64,000 bases of DNA from Pochonia chlamydosporia 170 (taxonomy: Eukaryota; Ascomycota; Sordariomycetes; Hypocreales; Clavicipitaceae), in contig NC_035793.1 in the NCBI RefSeq assembly GCF_001653235.2, positions 4,588,001 through 4,652,000 of the forward strand. Reading direction: 5' to 3'. Below, in pieces: positions 12,383-24,400 of this stretch (its first letter is position 1; every line of letters starts with the position of its first letter). Made by a program: the position numbers and the translations under genes. Under the pieces are notes generated by a model. It was not told the origin of the DNA, searched no databases, and saw only the letters and a list, made by a program, of their open reading frames with translations.

Positions 12383-13333
12383 ATGTCCGTTGGGAAGCAG
12401 CCGGACTGGCGCACAAAACCTCACCCAGACCAGTCCCCCACGATCATTGGCAATTCCAAGAATTTTTGGAAATGGTCCAAAGAGGAGGGCTTCGACCTCA
12501 CTCACCCCCCAACTCCCGAGTCCGAGCCAGTGCAAGGACGAATGAGGCTGCAATGTGCGTTGACGCCAGTCGTCATCGACCCAGCCAAAACTGCACTCTT
12601 GGTTATCGATCTTCAAAACTACGACCTCTCCAAAGCCTTGGGCAACCACAATCAGGCTGTTTTCGACGCCGAAGACACAGTTCTGAACTACGCTATTCCA
12701 GCTGCCCGCAAGAGTGGCATCCAGATCATATATGTCACCACCGGCTACTCCGATCAAGATCTTCTAGAGATGGACCCGGCTGTGTTTAGAACTTTCAATT
12801 TCGAACCAGTTGTAGACTCTCCTAACTGGGCCGAGCTCCCACCCGGAGAAGGATACAGCAACAAGGGCCAGTACCGCAACAAGAAAGGTATTGGCGACCC
12901 CATTGGCGAGATAGAGCTCGAAGATGGCACCAAGATCGATGCAGGAAGGATTCTAGTTCGCGGCACGTGGAACAGCTGGCTGCATGATCCTCTGGCAGCT
13001 GCGTACGAGGAGAGCCAGAGTATGGAGCTTCCAGACATTCATTTCTACAAGAACCGCAGCTCGGGAATGTGCGAACGAATGACCGCCCTTACCGATTATC
13101 TCAATGAGAAAAACCTCAGAACTCTCCTCTTTACTGGAATCAACATAGACCAATGTGTCATGGGTACCTTGCAAGATGCGTACTTGAAAGGCTTCGATAC
13201 AATCTTGCTCAAGGACGGCTGTGCGACGGATAGCCAGAAATATGCCCAGATGAGTTGCGAGTTTAACTGTGCCATTAGCTGGGGCTTCCTTTCTAGTTGC
13301 AAGGATTTCGCAGATGCAGTTTCTAAGCTCTAG
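12383..13333 (+). CDS. Isochorismatase-family cysteine hydrolase
   Basis: An uninterrupted frame of 316 residues. The catalytic triad of the family is visible: Asp76 in ALLVIDLQNYD, Lys223 in HFYKNRSSG and Cys258 in GINIDQCVMGTLQDAYLKG, followed by the conserved DGCATDS turn (278-284). Family members hydrolyse isochorismate, nicotinamide, ureidomalonate or other amides and vinyl ethers; the substrate cannot be assigned here. The 70-residue N-terminal extension (WRTKPHPDQSPT onward) and the long insert at about 140-190 are larger than in bacterial members and resemble the fungal cysteine-hydrolase subgroup. There is no signal peptide, so it is probably cytosolic. It stands alone with no operon-like neighbour. 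No damage is seen. Confidence 0.9.
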   Translation: MSVGKQPDWRTKPHPDQSPTIIGNSKNFWKWSKEEGFDLTHPPTPESEPVQGRMRLQCALTPVVIDPAKTALLVIDLQNYDLSKALGNHNQAVFDAEDTVLNYAIPAARKSGIQIIYVTTGYSDQDLLEMDPAVFRTFNFEPVVDSPNWAELPPGEGYSNKGQYRNKKGIGDPIGEIELEDGTKIDAGRILVRGTWNSWLHDPLAAAYEESQSMELPDIHFYKNRSSGMCERMTALTDYLNEKNLRTLLFTGINIDQCVMGTLQDAYLKGFDTILLKDGCATDSQKYAQMSCEFNCAISWGFLSSCKDFADAVSKL

Positions 13334-14936
13334 AAAACCGGGTCCGTCGGGATTAATGCTCTGTTTGAAGCTGTAATTGTGGTAGCGTCTGTGAGTATGG
13401 CACTTTGGGATGGCAAAGGGGTGAGAGGATCTGTGTGCCTGTTTTTCGAAACACATTTCCACACATTTACAAGAGGTGAATATAGTAGAGTCACCTATAG
13501 GCTCACTTTGTGGTACAAGATATTACGACTACACCAGGCGTTTACTGGTGTAACGGCTGCTTCGCCTGTGATGTCAGTCTCGTAACCTTAGTGTCATTCA
13601 CTCTCCAGTTCAGAAGCCTTGGGTGAAGCGTCCACTTCCCATCATTCGAGCTTCACACCTGGCAACACGCGAAGCTGTACTACCTCAGACTTGTGGATAA
13701 TTGACTCATCTCTTTTAATGAATAGGTGGAGTTGATACAATTATGTTGCATTTCTGGGGTTGGTTTCTCTTTCCTGAATGCGGCAAAGTTGCCAAAGAAT
13801 CCAAGGCTGCCAACTCACATTCACCACCTAGAGCTCGTCCTTGTCAATCAAACTGTGATGCCACACTAGTCACGCGACTCAGCTATTCACAGTTGCTTCT
13901 TTAACCTTGGTCGTACAAAGATGGACATACGGTCAAACGCTGCCCACTGCGGGACAAGCATCAGGGGCTGACATTATTGCTAGGTATTGAAACGACGGAT
14001 GTGATTAATACGCTGTTGTACTACTTTCGCTCAGTGATTTGAACTTGAACCATTTGTGGCCATATTTTGAAACGTTTTCATACGAGGCTGGCATATAGTA
14101 AACTGCTGCAGAAGACGGAACGAGCTAAATCAGACGGGAGTTTGTTGGAGAAGTCTGAGAACAGATAATACAGATCACGTTGTTAATGCTATTCTCTTGG
14201 GGTTGTGTTGAGTTTTATTACAAGCTTGTATTTAATCTTTAAATCGAAGAATAGTATTCATACATATTTTTAGTTGGTACTGATTATGTTGGCGTGGAAA
14301 GAAAACGACGCCTGGGTCAGTGCAAGTAAGTTTGGCCAAGAGAAGAATTTAGGGTCAAATCCCACTCGCCAAGATTGCCGGAAGGGTTTCAACCAATACA
14401 CTGGTATGGCGCTTAAGTCGTTTGGAGTGAAAGACAGAGCATGCGGTCACGACTATGGCAACATTCACTTCATTTTTCCTTCATATATTGGGTAGGTTTC
14501 CCGCCGTGACGCACCAACGTACATCTGTGGCCTAGTTTTCTGAGAGTTGATCATCTTCCCTTTGTCTCTGGCGGGATAACGGCCTGAAGGGGCGTTTTCT
14601 TGTACCAGACGCGTCTGAACATGCAAGAAAATGCTATCGTCTAGATGTCAGGATGCTTAGTGGTCGTTTTGTAAGCATCGTCGCATAACATCGCTTAAGT
14701 GTGTCTAATTTTGTGTACTATTCTTTCATCCAGTACAAATCCTGCGATGCAAAGGACCGACCTAGGATTCTGCAAGTATAGAATTGAGCCTCGCAGCGTA
14801 GATGGCGTAGGCCAGGGGAGGCAAAGTTTAGTTAGTTTACTTGACTTGTCAGGTGGTTCCAGGTTGGCCATCAACAACGAAGCTCAAGCTAGGAATCATT
14901 GCGAACTGGATTTTCATTTACTGTCAATATTAAATA
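13334..14936. other. Intergenic, AT-richer, no recognisable gene
   Basis: Frames are short and uninformative; the longest (about 14274-14495, plus, 73 codons) has no recognisable domain. The right end is downstream of the NLR gene on the minus strand and would hold its 3' untranslated region. Confidence 0.5.
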
Positions 14937-17900
14937 TTAAGCCCTCTGTGCCTTGTAGTCGAAGTGCCCGGCGTGGGCAGAAGAGGACATGGAGTGACTT
15001 GGTGCCTTACGTAATACGGCATTCTGGTGCACCTGGAATAGCAATTCGTTGCCATCACCACATCCTGACTCTTCCTTTGCTCCATGCTCAAGCAGAAGCT
15101 GCACAATAGCCTTATGGCCAAAAACTGCCGCTCCTTTGACCGGACCCGCGCCAAAACGATCCCTCAAGTTCACTTGAGCCCCATACTTGAGAAGCACACG
15201 AACAACCTCCTCGTGCCCCCTTTCTGCCGCATGGAAGAGGGCCGTTGCTTCCGTATCATCGACCATGTCAACCCATGCTCCATGCTCAAGAAGCAACCGA
15301 ACAATCGTTTCGTTCCCGACTCGGGCTGCCTCTTCCAACGGGGTGGATGGACATGTATTTGTGGCAAGATTGGGATTGGCGCCGTGCTCAAGAAGCAATC
15401 TGACAATGGCTGTGTTGTTTTGCGTCACTGCATGTATCAACGGGGACACGAGGAACCCATCCAATCTGTTGGCATTGCAACCACCTCGCCCAACTAGCAA
15501 CTCAACGACGGAGTTGTGGCCGTTCCTGACGGCATATGTCAGAATTTCTGTCGCATCCATCGGATCAATTTTGATGCCCTTGTCAAGCAAGGTTGATACA
15601 ACTTCTGCATGGCCGAGTTCCACGGCATAGCTGAGAGGAGTGCGATGAGCAGAGTCTGCTAAATTTGGATTGCCGGAACGACATAGCCATTCTACATACT
15701 CAGTGGCCCCAAAGCAGGCCGCGAAATGTATCCCTGTGACGCCTGTTACAACCCGGGGTTCGCTCCAAGAAAACTTCTGTATGTTCCATGCCTGAAAGGA
15801 TGCTTCTATTTTCTTAGGCTCGTTCAGAAACTTCATGACCGCGTTGCATCTGGGAACTCTGCGGGCATGCCATCCCCAGTTGCGAGATGAGTAGCTATAC
15901 AGCGGAAATTGTTGCAGTCGTGCTTCCAAAGCCAGGTTGCTCCGGCAAAGTTCAGTGTCAAAGACGTCAAAGGAAAGGTACGTAGCACAAACTGATGCAA
16001 TAGTGGACTCGGTGTCGCCAAACCATTTCCTCTTTGTACGTTCGAAATATTCCTGTGCGGTGTAATGAACCAGCCTAACAATTTGATTTTGCTCCTCGAC
16101 CGTTATCAATCCCCCACATACAGCAATGATGTCCATGATATCGGACATGTTCGAGTCATCGGGTTCTCTCGCACCGACTTCAGTGGCCAGTGCCGTCCGA
16201 AGTTCCATGGTAGTAAGTGGTCGTTCGCCATGGACAATCCAGGAAAGAGCCTTCACAGCGAGGTCCGCATGATCGCCAACCTGCTCTATTATCCTTTGCA
16301 TGGCGTCTTGATAGGCAAAGTCATACGCCCCGGATCCTGTGTGAAGCTTCGCAAGCGCGGTGCGAAGATGCTTTGGAGATGTCTTTACTTTGACAGCGTC
16401 GAGATGCAGCTTTGCAAGCAGAAACCTAGCACTGTTAGCACAATCCCCGCTCTCATGATCAAAGCTGTGCCAATCCCATACATTCCATCAACTGCTTCGG
16501 CAATCGACAAAATAACATTGCTTTGCAACTCTCTGTCTCGTTGGGCAAAGCTTGGTAGTTGGAACAATTGTGCCTTCAAGTACCGCAGTACGTCTTCTTT
16601 GGTAGCTCGAATCTCAAGTTGTACGCAGTTGTGAAACATTTCTGCTATACTAGAGCTGATCCTCGACGTCAGGAATAGATTCGCTGCACGGCTGTTACAC
16701 AACTTGAAAAGCTCCAAGACAAGTCTTTTTTGGCATCCATCTGTTGTCTGGCATTCATCCAGGGCGTCAGCAATAATAAATGCGCTAGAATACAACGATA
16801 AGACAGATCCAAGTGTCTGCAACAGTTCTACCGTCGATGGTACTGTTCGACTACGCTTATGCTTATCGTGCAGTAGCTTCACAGCCTCCGGGAATAGTGA
16901 CTGACCCTGGGCAAGTTGTCTGACCAGACTAGCCAACAAGTCCCTCAGAGTCTGGTCTTTTCGTCGGAAGTTGCAGTAGATGAATGCATATCCCGCGCTT
17001 GTATCATCTTCGCATCGTCTCTGCAGGTTGCGCACCACTGTCGACACATGGAATGTCTTACCAGCTCCCGGCATACCTGGACAAAATAATGTTTGCCCTC
17101 TGCTGCGAAGCCACGTCTGGAACTCTGGCGTTTCCACAACCCATTGGCTAGTGCCTGGCTCCCGTCGATTCAAAATATCATTCTGCACGGGCGCGTAGTC
17201 AACCGGTGTCAGCCAGTGCAGAATAGACTCACGCTCGTCGTCGAACGTCCTTTGGACCAAGCTTCTGACATTTTCTCGAATATCTAACCACAGCAGCTAC
17301 AGCGTTACTATACTACTTCCACCATGATGAGCAGGCAAGTCAAGCAAACTAACCGGAAAGCACTTCAGTGATCTTCTTCTCCTGTGTAATTCTCTTTGGC
17401 GGAATACGGCACAACAGGTCCTTTGCGTACGCAGCTGCCGTCATTGCAGCATATCCCTGCCACTCCTTGGACTTGTGGGAATCCGAATAGTCACATATAC
17501 CGCGTATCACAAGGCATGGAAACTGATTCATCAAGCCAGCGGCCTCCATCTCGAAGCAAAGAATGTCCCACTTTTGCATTATGGCATCTCTCGCTGCAGC
17601 GTCCTTCATCAGCGTGTTTGCTGAGGCAATTTGGCCGTAGTGTATAGCGGGATCGTCGTCGTCTTCTGTTCGCTTGCCTCGCCGCACAAGATTGGATGCA
17701 TTACTGCTGCAAACTTGTGCACAATCTCTCCCATCATATTTGTGGATCACTTCGCTACGATAGAGTCTATCAGTCGCACTGTCCGGGCGCTGGTACTTCT
17801 TCTGCAGCTTCGGCTTCGACAGGCAAGCTTGTCGGATAGCTTCCTTGAGCTGATGGCCCTCTGCCTCGTACTGTGCCTTGAGTCCGTTGACAGCAGTTCG

Positions 17901-18338
17901 CAGAAACGTGGGCGGTTGGTTCAGGTACCCTGTTACATGGAATTGCTGTCCCTGAACAGCCTTCCCATAGTCATACTGCACCACGCTTCCCTTGCCGTTG
18001 CTCGAAATACCAACGACAACATCTCCTAGTCGAATATCGTGTCGGCTGCTGGGCGCGCCACCTCCAATTCCAACTAGCAGGCCAATTCTAACGTTAGGGA
18101 AACTGTTCAGCATATCCTTGGCGACGCCAGTAGCACTGGATATCCCATATTCGCCAAGCGGCAACACAGCGATGACGACATTATGTCTCCCTACCCTCCC
18201 GAGGGTGTAGTCATTGTGATCGTGGAGGGGAATGTCGTCAGGTCCTGCGTGCTTCTCGTCCAGAAAAGCTTGGGCGGCAATGTATTCTGTTGTTACCGCA
18301 CATATCCAGCCAACGGTATAGTCAAGAGGGTCAGGCAT
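14937..18338 (-). CDS. NLR-type protein: PNP/UDP-phosphorylase-like, NACHT, seven ankyrin repeats
   Basis: Exons 18338-17354, 17283-16482 and 16425-14937 join in frame to 1091 residues; introns of 70 and 56 bases begin GTTAGT and GTATGG and end TAG, the second with a GCTAAC branch-like motif. Residues 1-320 are a nucleoside-phosphorylase-like domain (YTVGWICAVTTEYIAAQAFL; LLVGIGGGAP; ILCFEMEAAGLMNQFPCLVIRGICDYSD). The NACHT domain has a P-loop at 398-405 (GMPGAGKT) and Walker B at 497-505 (FIIADALDE). The C-terminus carries seven ankyrin repeats, several with IVRLLLEHGA. This is the effector-NTPase-repeat layout of fungal NLRs, in which ligand binding to the repeats is thought to drive oligomerisation and activate the N-terminal domain; self/non-self recognition and cell death are the usual inferred roles. 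No frame damage is seen. Ligand and enzymatic activity are unknown. Confidence 0.9.
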
Positions 18339-19199
18339 GATGGCCCGCCGTTGTTTGGGCCCAAACTGTCATGTATATAGGTGAACATTTGTATGAACAG
18401 CATTTTTGTCTCTCAATATCCTTCCGTTTCCCCATGTGTGCCTGATTATTATGTGATGCCTTTTGCGTAAGCGCCGAGGCGCATTTCTGCAACAGGGGTA
18501 CTTGAGAGGAGCAAACTGTAGCACAGCTAAGCTCAACCAACCAATACTGTTTGCACCATCATGCAGGCCGATCAACAAGGGTTCCAATCACGACTGGTGA
18601 TGTCCAGGCCGGTTAACAAGTCGGCCAATGGCAAACTTACTCCTCCTTTGACTCCCTCACTGGAGCAGCAACCTCTGTGCAATCATGCTGCGTTTCATTT
18701 TCCTCATTCTTCGTGTTCGACTTCCAGGATAAGAGCTCCGCCACGGACGATATAAAATCTGCGATACAACTTGCTATTCGTAGGCCGCTACTCCCACGTC
18801 CAGTACGCTCGCGGAACTCAAGGCCTCGTAGTATCCCCCGAGTGTTTGTCGATGTACCGTTTAGTTTCGGTTTACTTTAAATAGTGGTTCTTTATTCAAA
18901 CTGTATGGCTTTCACCTCTGGAATACTCACTCTTGGCGTGGCGCCAACCAGGGGGTTCTTGGTTCTGCATGTGAATCACAACTCCATAGCAACCGCGCGA
19001 TTTCCGAAGTTCTATTTGCGCGCAGGAAGACGGTCTATAGGCTCCAGATTCATATGATACGGCATTATCTATCAAAATGCGAGCTGTATGCGTTTGGATA
19101 GTTGATTGTTTGGTTCTTGTTTTTCTGCATTCTGGATAGACCTATCAGCCTGGTAACAATACGACAACAGTCAAGCATGCTGTACCAAAACATGCCGGA
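18339..19199. other. NLR upstream region, no firm gene
   Basis: The left part is the promoter side of the NLR. On the plus strand, 18561-18755 encodes a short Pro/Ser-rich stretch (KLTPPLTPSLEQQPLCNH) that looks mildly protein-like, but it stops at TAA, has no recognisable domain and has no clear partner exon. It is too weak to call a gene. Confidence 0.35.
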
Positions 19200-20085
19200 T
19201 CAGCCATTAACTACAATACCTCCATTTGGATGTAGTGTCTGCCCACTCATAAACTGAGACTCATTTGCCGCGAGAAAGACATAGGTGGTTGCAATCTTGA
19301 CAGGTTAGCCCACTCTGCCTATTAGCGTCCAATTTCCTAAGCCATAACCGTGCTGCCCAGGTTTATCAACACCCAACACAACCAAAGGTGTCCAAACAGG
19401 ACTAGTAACTACTGCGTTCACCCTAATACCCTTCTTAACCAGGTCATTAGATAATAAGCAAGTAAAAGCAATTATAGCGCTCTTAGTTGTGGCATAGTCA
19501 AGCCTGCTAGGGACACCAATATATGAGTCTACCAAAGCGCTATTAATAATAGAACCATTTTCAGCCATATATAGTAGTATAGCTTTAGTTAGATAGAAGA
19601 AAGAGTCAATATTAACGCGAAAGGTAGAAGTCCATTGCTCTCTATTTAAGTGGTTAGCTTAAACATAGGACTCTTTCATTGTCCTTAGATCCCACTTACT
19701 CGGAAATATCATCAATGCTACCCTTTTCATTTCGAGTACTAGCATTATTAACAAGAATATCAATCGTGCCGAATGCAGCCTTTAACCTTTCTGCGACATC
19801 TTTGCAATTAATCAACTAGCTTAGGTCACTAGGGATAAGGAGAATTTCGCCGCCATTCTTTTTAACCTGAGCCTTTATATGCTGTGCGTCTTCCTCCTTA
19901 GCTGGCAAATAGACAACTGCGACTTTAGCCCCCTCTATAGCAAACAGGATGGCCACAGACCAACCAATTCCAGAGTCTCCGCTAGTAATCACTGCCTTTT
20001 TGCCTTTCAGCTTTCCACAAGGGATATATAGAGCCTGCCCTTTAGTTCCATGTTATAGATAAACCTTAGTTGGCTTTATCGTCAT
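19200..20085 (-). pseudogene. Short-chain dehydrogenase/reductase, decayed by C-to-T type stops
   Basis: On the minus strand the start ATG (20085) is followed by KPTKVYL, a TAA stop, then HGTKGQALYIPCGKLKGKKA and the Rossmann glycine motif SGDSGIG. Later come ILVNNAS, FRVNIDSFFYLTKA, the catalytic YATTK (Tyr-x-x-x-Lys), NAVVTSPVWTPL and, at the end, FMSGQTLHPNGG. This order matches the roughly 290-residue SDR subfamily of YghA/YhdF-type oxidoreductases. Three in-frame stops (TAA, TAG, TAA) interrupt it; at least the first and last fit CAA-to-TAA changes. A GTAAGT..TAG intron seems to lie near 19720-19650. The local sequence is AT- and TpA-rich, unlike intact neighbours. I infer RIP or long neglect. 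Confidence 0.8.
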
Positions 20086-20882
20086 GTCTCATTTAAGACT
20101 AGGCTTGTCTTGGGTTGTGCTGTTATTATTACCAGCTTGCGTGACTTTATGAACGTTTCCTTTGCAGTCTCCATGGTGAGTTGACAATGTCTAAATCTAG
20201 ATGCAGATAAAATCGGGTTAAGTGATTAATTGTAAGTTAAGTTTACTGTATTGCAAAGTCAACTATAGCCCGTTTATATATGCCTCTCATATCACGAGCG
20301 GGTATAACAAAACGGTCACATACCTGCTCCCTTAACATTATGAAAGGCTAATAAACAGTTTACTATTATTGTATTATATTGCGTTTTAAGTGGGTGTCAT
20401 TCACGACGTTAATACGGTTGCACGGGCGACGTCACGTTTACGTCTTGCGTGACATAATTTTGTATTTATATTAATAATGTGGTGAGAGTTAGTGAAAATT
20501 ACACTGTATATCATGTGCAATAAACTGAACGTGGCCCAATGAAAAACCTCTCACACATAAAACAAATAAACAAAACCAAGTTTTGCCTTGGTGAATACTA
20601 CTCTGCTAGTGTGTAAACGGCCTGGTCTAAAGTGGCTGGACGCTCTGTAATACGCGATAATTTACACAAGAAAGCCAGGGGGCACGAGTGGATAGACCCG
20701 TGCTTAATGTAATAGGTACTCGTTCCGCGGACGGCTAGATTCAGACTACGCAATCGCAAGTCTAGCGTAGGAACAACCGACGACGACAAAATTAAGCTAC
20801 GAATTGGTATAATATAGTCTGTAGATCCAGATAGTATAGCTTCATGGCATTCAAAGTTCCTGTCATGTGACGGAGGGTGTTA
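20086..20882. other. AT-rich decayed DNA left of the copia element
   Basis: Rich in TA steps, with no open frame of note. The last five bases (20878-20882, TGTTA) are the left target-site flank of the first copia LTR. Confidence 0.55.
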
Positions 20883-21097
20883 TGTTGCTTCCACCGCCGT
20901 CTTTGGCGGCGGAGCCAGTAGCCTGCGAATGGCTTCAAACAGTGGCTGAAACAGACCTCACGTGAGCAGGCTTCAACACCAACACAGGCGTACGTTATCT
21001 ATAGCTAGATGAATTCAACAAGCATCAATCAACCAGTTACGAGTACCCCAAACCGCGTGATAATTATCACCCGAATAGAAGCCTTGCGCTTCCAACA
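20883..21097 (+). repeat. 5' LTR of copia copy 1
   Basis: 215 bases with TG..CA ends, apparently identical to 26731-26945 and 38959-39173. A GC-rich hairpin (CCGCC..GGCGG) lies within the first 30 bases. The preceding five bases, TGTTA, recur directly after the 38959-39173 LTR. Confidence 0.95.
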
Positions 21098-21442
21098 CTG
21101 ATCAGTGGTTGCAAGACCACAGACAGCAAGGAACCCAAGAAGAGATAGATCTCTGCCACCACTGCAGACTTTCTATGCTATCCAAAGGAAATTGATTTTG
21201 AGTGCTGCTGCCGCTTTTTGCGTACTGTCGCCGCGCCTCGAAGCAATCCCTTCATCGTCCATCACGAGAAAACGTCTTCTGCAAAGGAACATCATCACCT
21301 ATGAGTCATTAGTTTGACTGCTGATCTTTGATCCCACGCCCAGGAAAATACCACCAAAAAGCTCCAGCTTACCCTGAATTCTATCCTACCCCTGAATTTA
21401 CCCCTAAGCTTCTTCCTCCTGCCTCCCACTTTAATAATAACA

Positions 21443-24400
21443 ATGGCAGAAGAAGATAGTGATGCCTTATCCCTCCAAGGCGATGAAACTATCACCGAGC
21501 CGCCTCCCTTTGACCCTGATCTTTATGATCCTGACGAACCAACCACCCCCTCGAACTTCGACCTAAGGAAACCCACTGCGAAAAAGGTTAATGACGCTAT
21601 TAGCTGGGCTACCAACTATTACTGGGAACGCAAACGGAGCCCTCATGATATATGGCAATGCCTTATTGACGACTTTGCCGACTGGAACCATAGCCATTTT
21701 AACCGCTCGAGAAAGGCCAACCTCCGTGACTTCCGCGATACCCTCCGTGCAAAGGGGGTCTATATCAGAAAGGAAGACCGGTTCCCAATTGTTAATGCCA
21801 TTATGGAAGCCGTGTCTTCTCCGGGCTTCCCCACATGGCCGGACAACGATCCACAGCGCCCTCCACGATCCTCCACACCCCCACCGAGTCCATCAATAAC
21901 GAAGCCTGTCACGGCACCGACCCGAGAACGACCTAAAACAGCCCAACCAGAGGTCATTATAGCCCCTAAGACAGCAGTACCTACCACAACTCGCACGTCT
22001 GGAGGCGTCGATACACCTCCCCCGGTGGTCAATACACCACAGTCATGGGGGTCCCTGGCTGGGGAAGGGCGATCACCTTCTTCCTCAGACGGTGAAGTGC
22101 CCCCTGACCTACTCAGACGCCTAGACAGCCTCACCAAAGGCTATCAGGAAAGTGACAAATTCTCAGGCCGAGAATATGACTTCCTCTTGACCAAAGTCAA
22201 CATGTTTATTGATAAATGCAAACGGATTGACTATCCGCGAGACCAGCTCGCTCGGGCCGTCCCAGTCATGCTCACAGGACCAGCATACCGGTACTATCTC
22301 AACAATCTAGCTAACAAAGGAAAAAGTTATAACGACCTCATCCACGCCCTCCAAAAAAAAAAAAAAAAAAACAAAAAAAAAACAAAAAAATAGAGGTACG
22401 AAACAGAGGCAATTCGAGACCGATACCTCCGCGAGTGGGAAAGCCTTAATCTCGCCGCGATTGTCAACCAACATCGTGACAAACGTCTCTCATCCTGCCT
22501 TGAGATCCTCACGGAGAAGATACAACTGCTTCACCAGGGCCTCTTCCGACCTGGTGATACGGGCTTCAATAGCATGAGGGATAAGCTCAAGATTGCCGCT
22601 TCTAAGACCCCGGCTTGCAAGGTGCCGTTAATGAAGCCGGCAAAGACCTTTGAAGACCTTGCCGCCGAGCTCCAGCAAGCTATCGCTGTCCACGAGGAAA
22701 TAACGCCCCAGCCAGCAGAAGTCTTTTATACTGATCGCGCTTTCAAACGCGGTGGAGGAAACGCCTCAAATTATAACCAAAAAGGGCAGTTCCTGAACCA
22801 CCAGAAGAAGTGCTACGTTTGCCGCCAACCTGGCTGCTGGTCGACCAAGCATAGCGACCAAGAACGCTCCCAAGCTCGAAATTCCTGGCTCCAAAAGAAG
22901 CACCCAACGCCTCCAACGGCCAAGAGGTATCAAGCGTTCCTAACTGCCTTTGAGGGTGAAGATAACGATGAGGATACCGCCCTCCTTGACGAAATGTATA
23001 GACAGAATTCCTTTAATGATGCCAACAGTGACGATGATGACAATGACGAATTCCTCCCTGTCGGCAGCAGTAACATGTTTGCTAGTACGGGTACTATTAC
23101 CCAGAATTTCTTAGCCACGGCAGCAATTCCACAGCCAGTGGAAATCCTCGCTGGTTTGAGAGACCAAGCGTTCAAGCATGCCCTATTGGCTGAAGATCCC
23201 TATTTTATAAAAGAACCAAAAGAGACTGCTATTTTCATCTCTGAGGAAAGATATTCTGACCATATCTTTAGAGGCATCCTGCCTGATACCGGCGCCGCCG
23301 GTACATCCAACGCAGGCATGCCACAGGTTAGAGCCTTAATGAGGATAATGCCGTCACTAAAGATTAAAGACGCACCAGCAACAACGATCTATTTTGGTGC
23401 AGGATCAGCCTTATCAATCGGCATCATTAGAGTACCAACAGTATTCGGAAATATCACCTTCCATGTACTGCCGACCGCCACTCCTTTCCTGTTCTCCATC
23501 ACAGATATGGATAGGATGTATGTACGATTGGATAATCTCACCAATCGCCTTATCCAAGGAGACATCACTGTGCCTGTTATCAGGCAATGGGGCCATCCCT
23601 GGTGGCTCCTCGAGCCAGCAGCTTCCGCAGCCTTCCACCTCACAGAAACGCAGCTTCGGCAACTACATCGCCGCTTTGGACACCCGTCTGTTGAGAGACT
23701 ATCAAGAATCTTAACAAAAGTCGGGGAAGAATATAGTAGTGACGTTCTTAAGCGACTGACTGATATCTGCCACCATTGTCAAATGAACGGAAGAGCCCCA
23801 AGCCGCTTTAAGTTCACCCTTCGAGATGATCATGAGTTTAACCATGAGATTATTGTGGACATCTTCTTTATTAATGGCCAACCAGTCCTCCATGTTATTG
23901 ACTCTGCAACTGCCTTCCAAGCTGCTAAGTTTCTTAATAATAAAGAACAAAAGGCAAGGGATCTTTGGGATGCCATTATGGCCTGTTGGATTAACACGTA
24001 CCTTGGGCCTCCCGAATGGATAGTTCATGACGCTGGAAAGAACTTTAGCTCGGCAGAATTCAAACAGTATGCCAAAGGCCTGTATATCCGTGTTCAGGAA
24101 ATGCCAGTCGAGGCACACAATAGTATTGGCAAGGCAGAAAGATATCATGGCCCTCTCCGCCGTGCATATCAGATAATTGACGCAGAACTTGGCGACGCTC
24201 TGACCGACGATCAGAAGCTTCAAATGGCTGTAAAAGCTATAAATGATACAGCTGGCCCAGACGGACTCGTCCCAACACTTCTAGTCTTTGGCGCCTATCC
24301 CAGGATGACGGATGATTCGCCCCCTAGCTTTAGCGTCGTGCAGAGAGCTGAAGCTATCCGTAAGGCAACTAGTGAAGCCAGACGAGCCCTCGCTAAGCGG

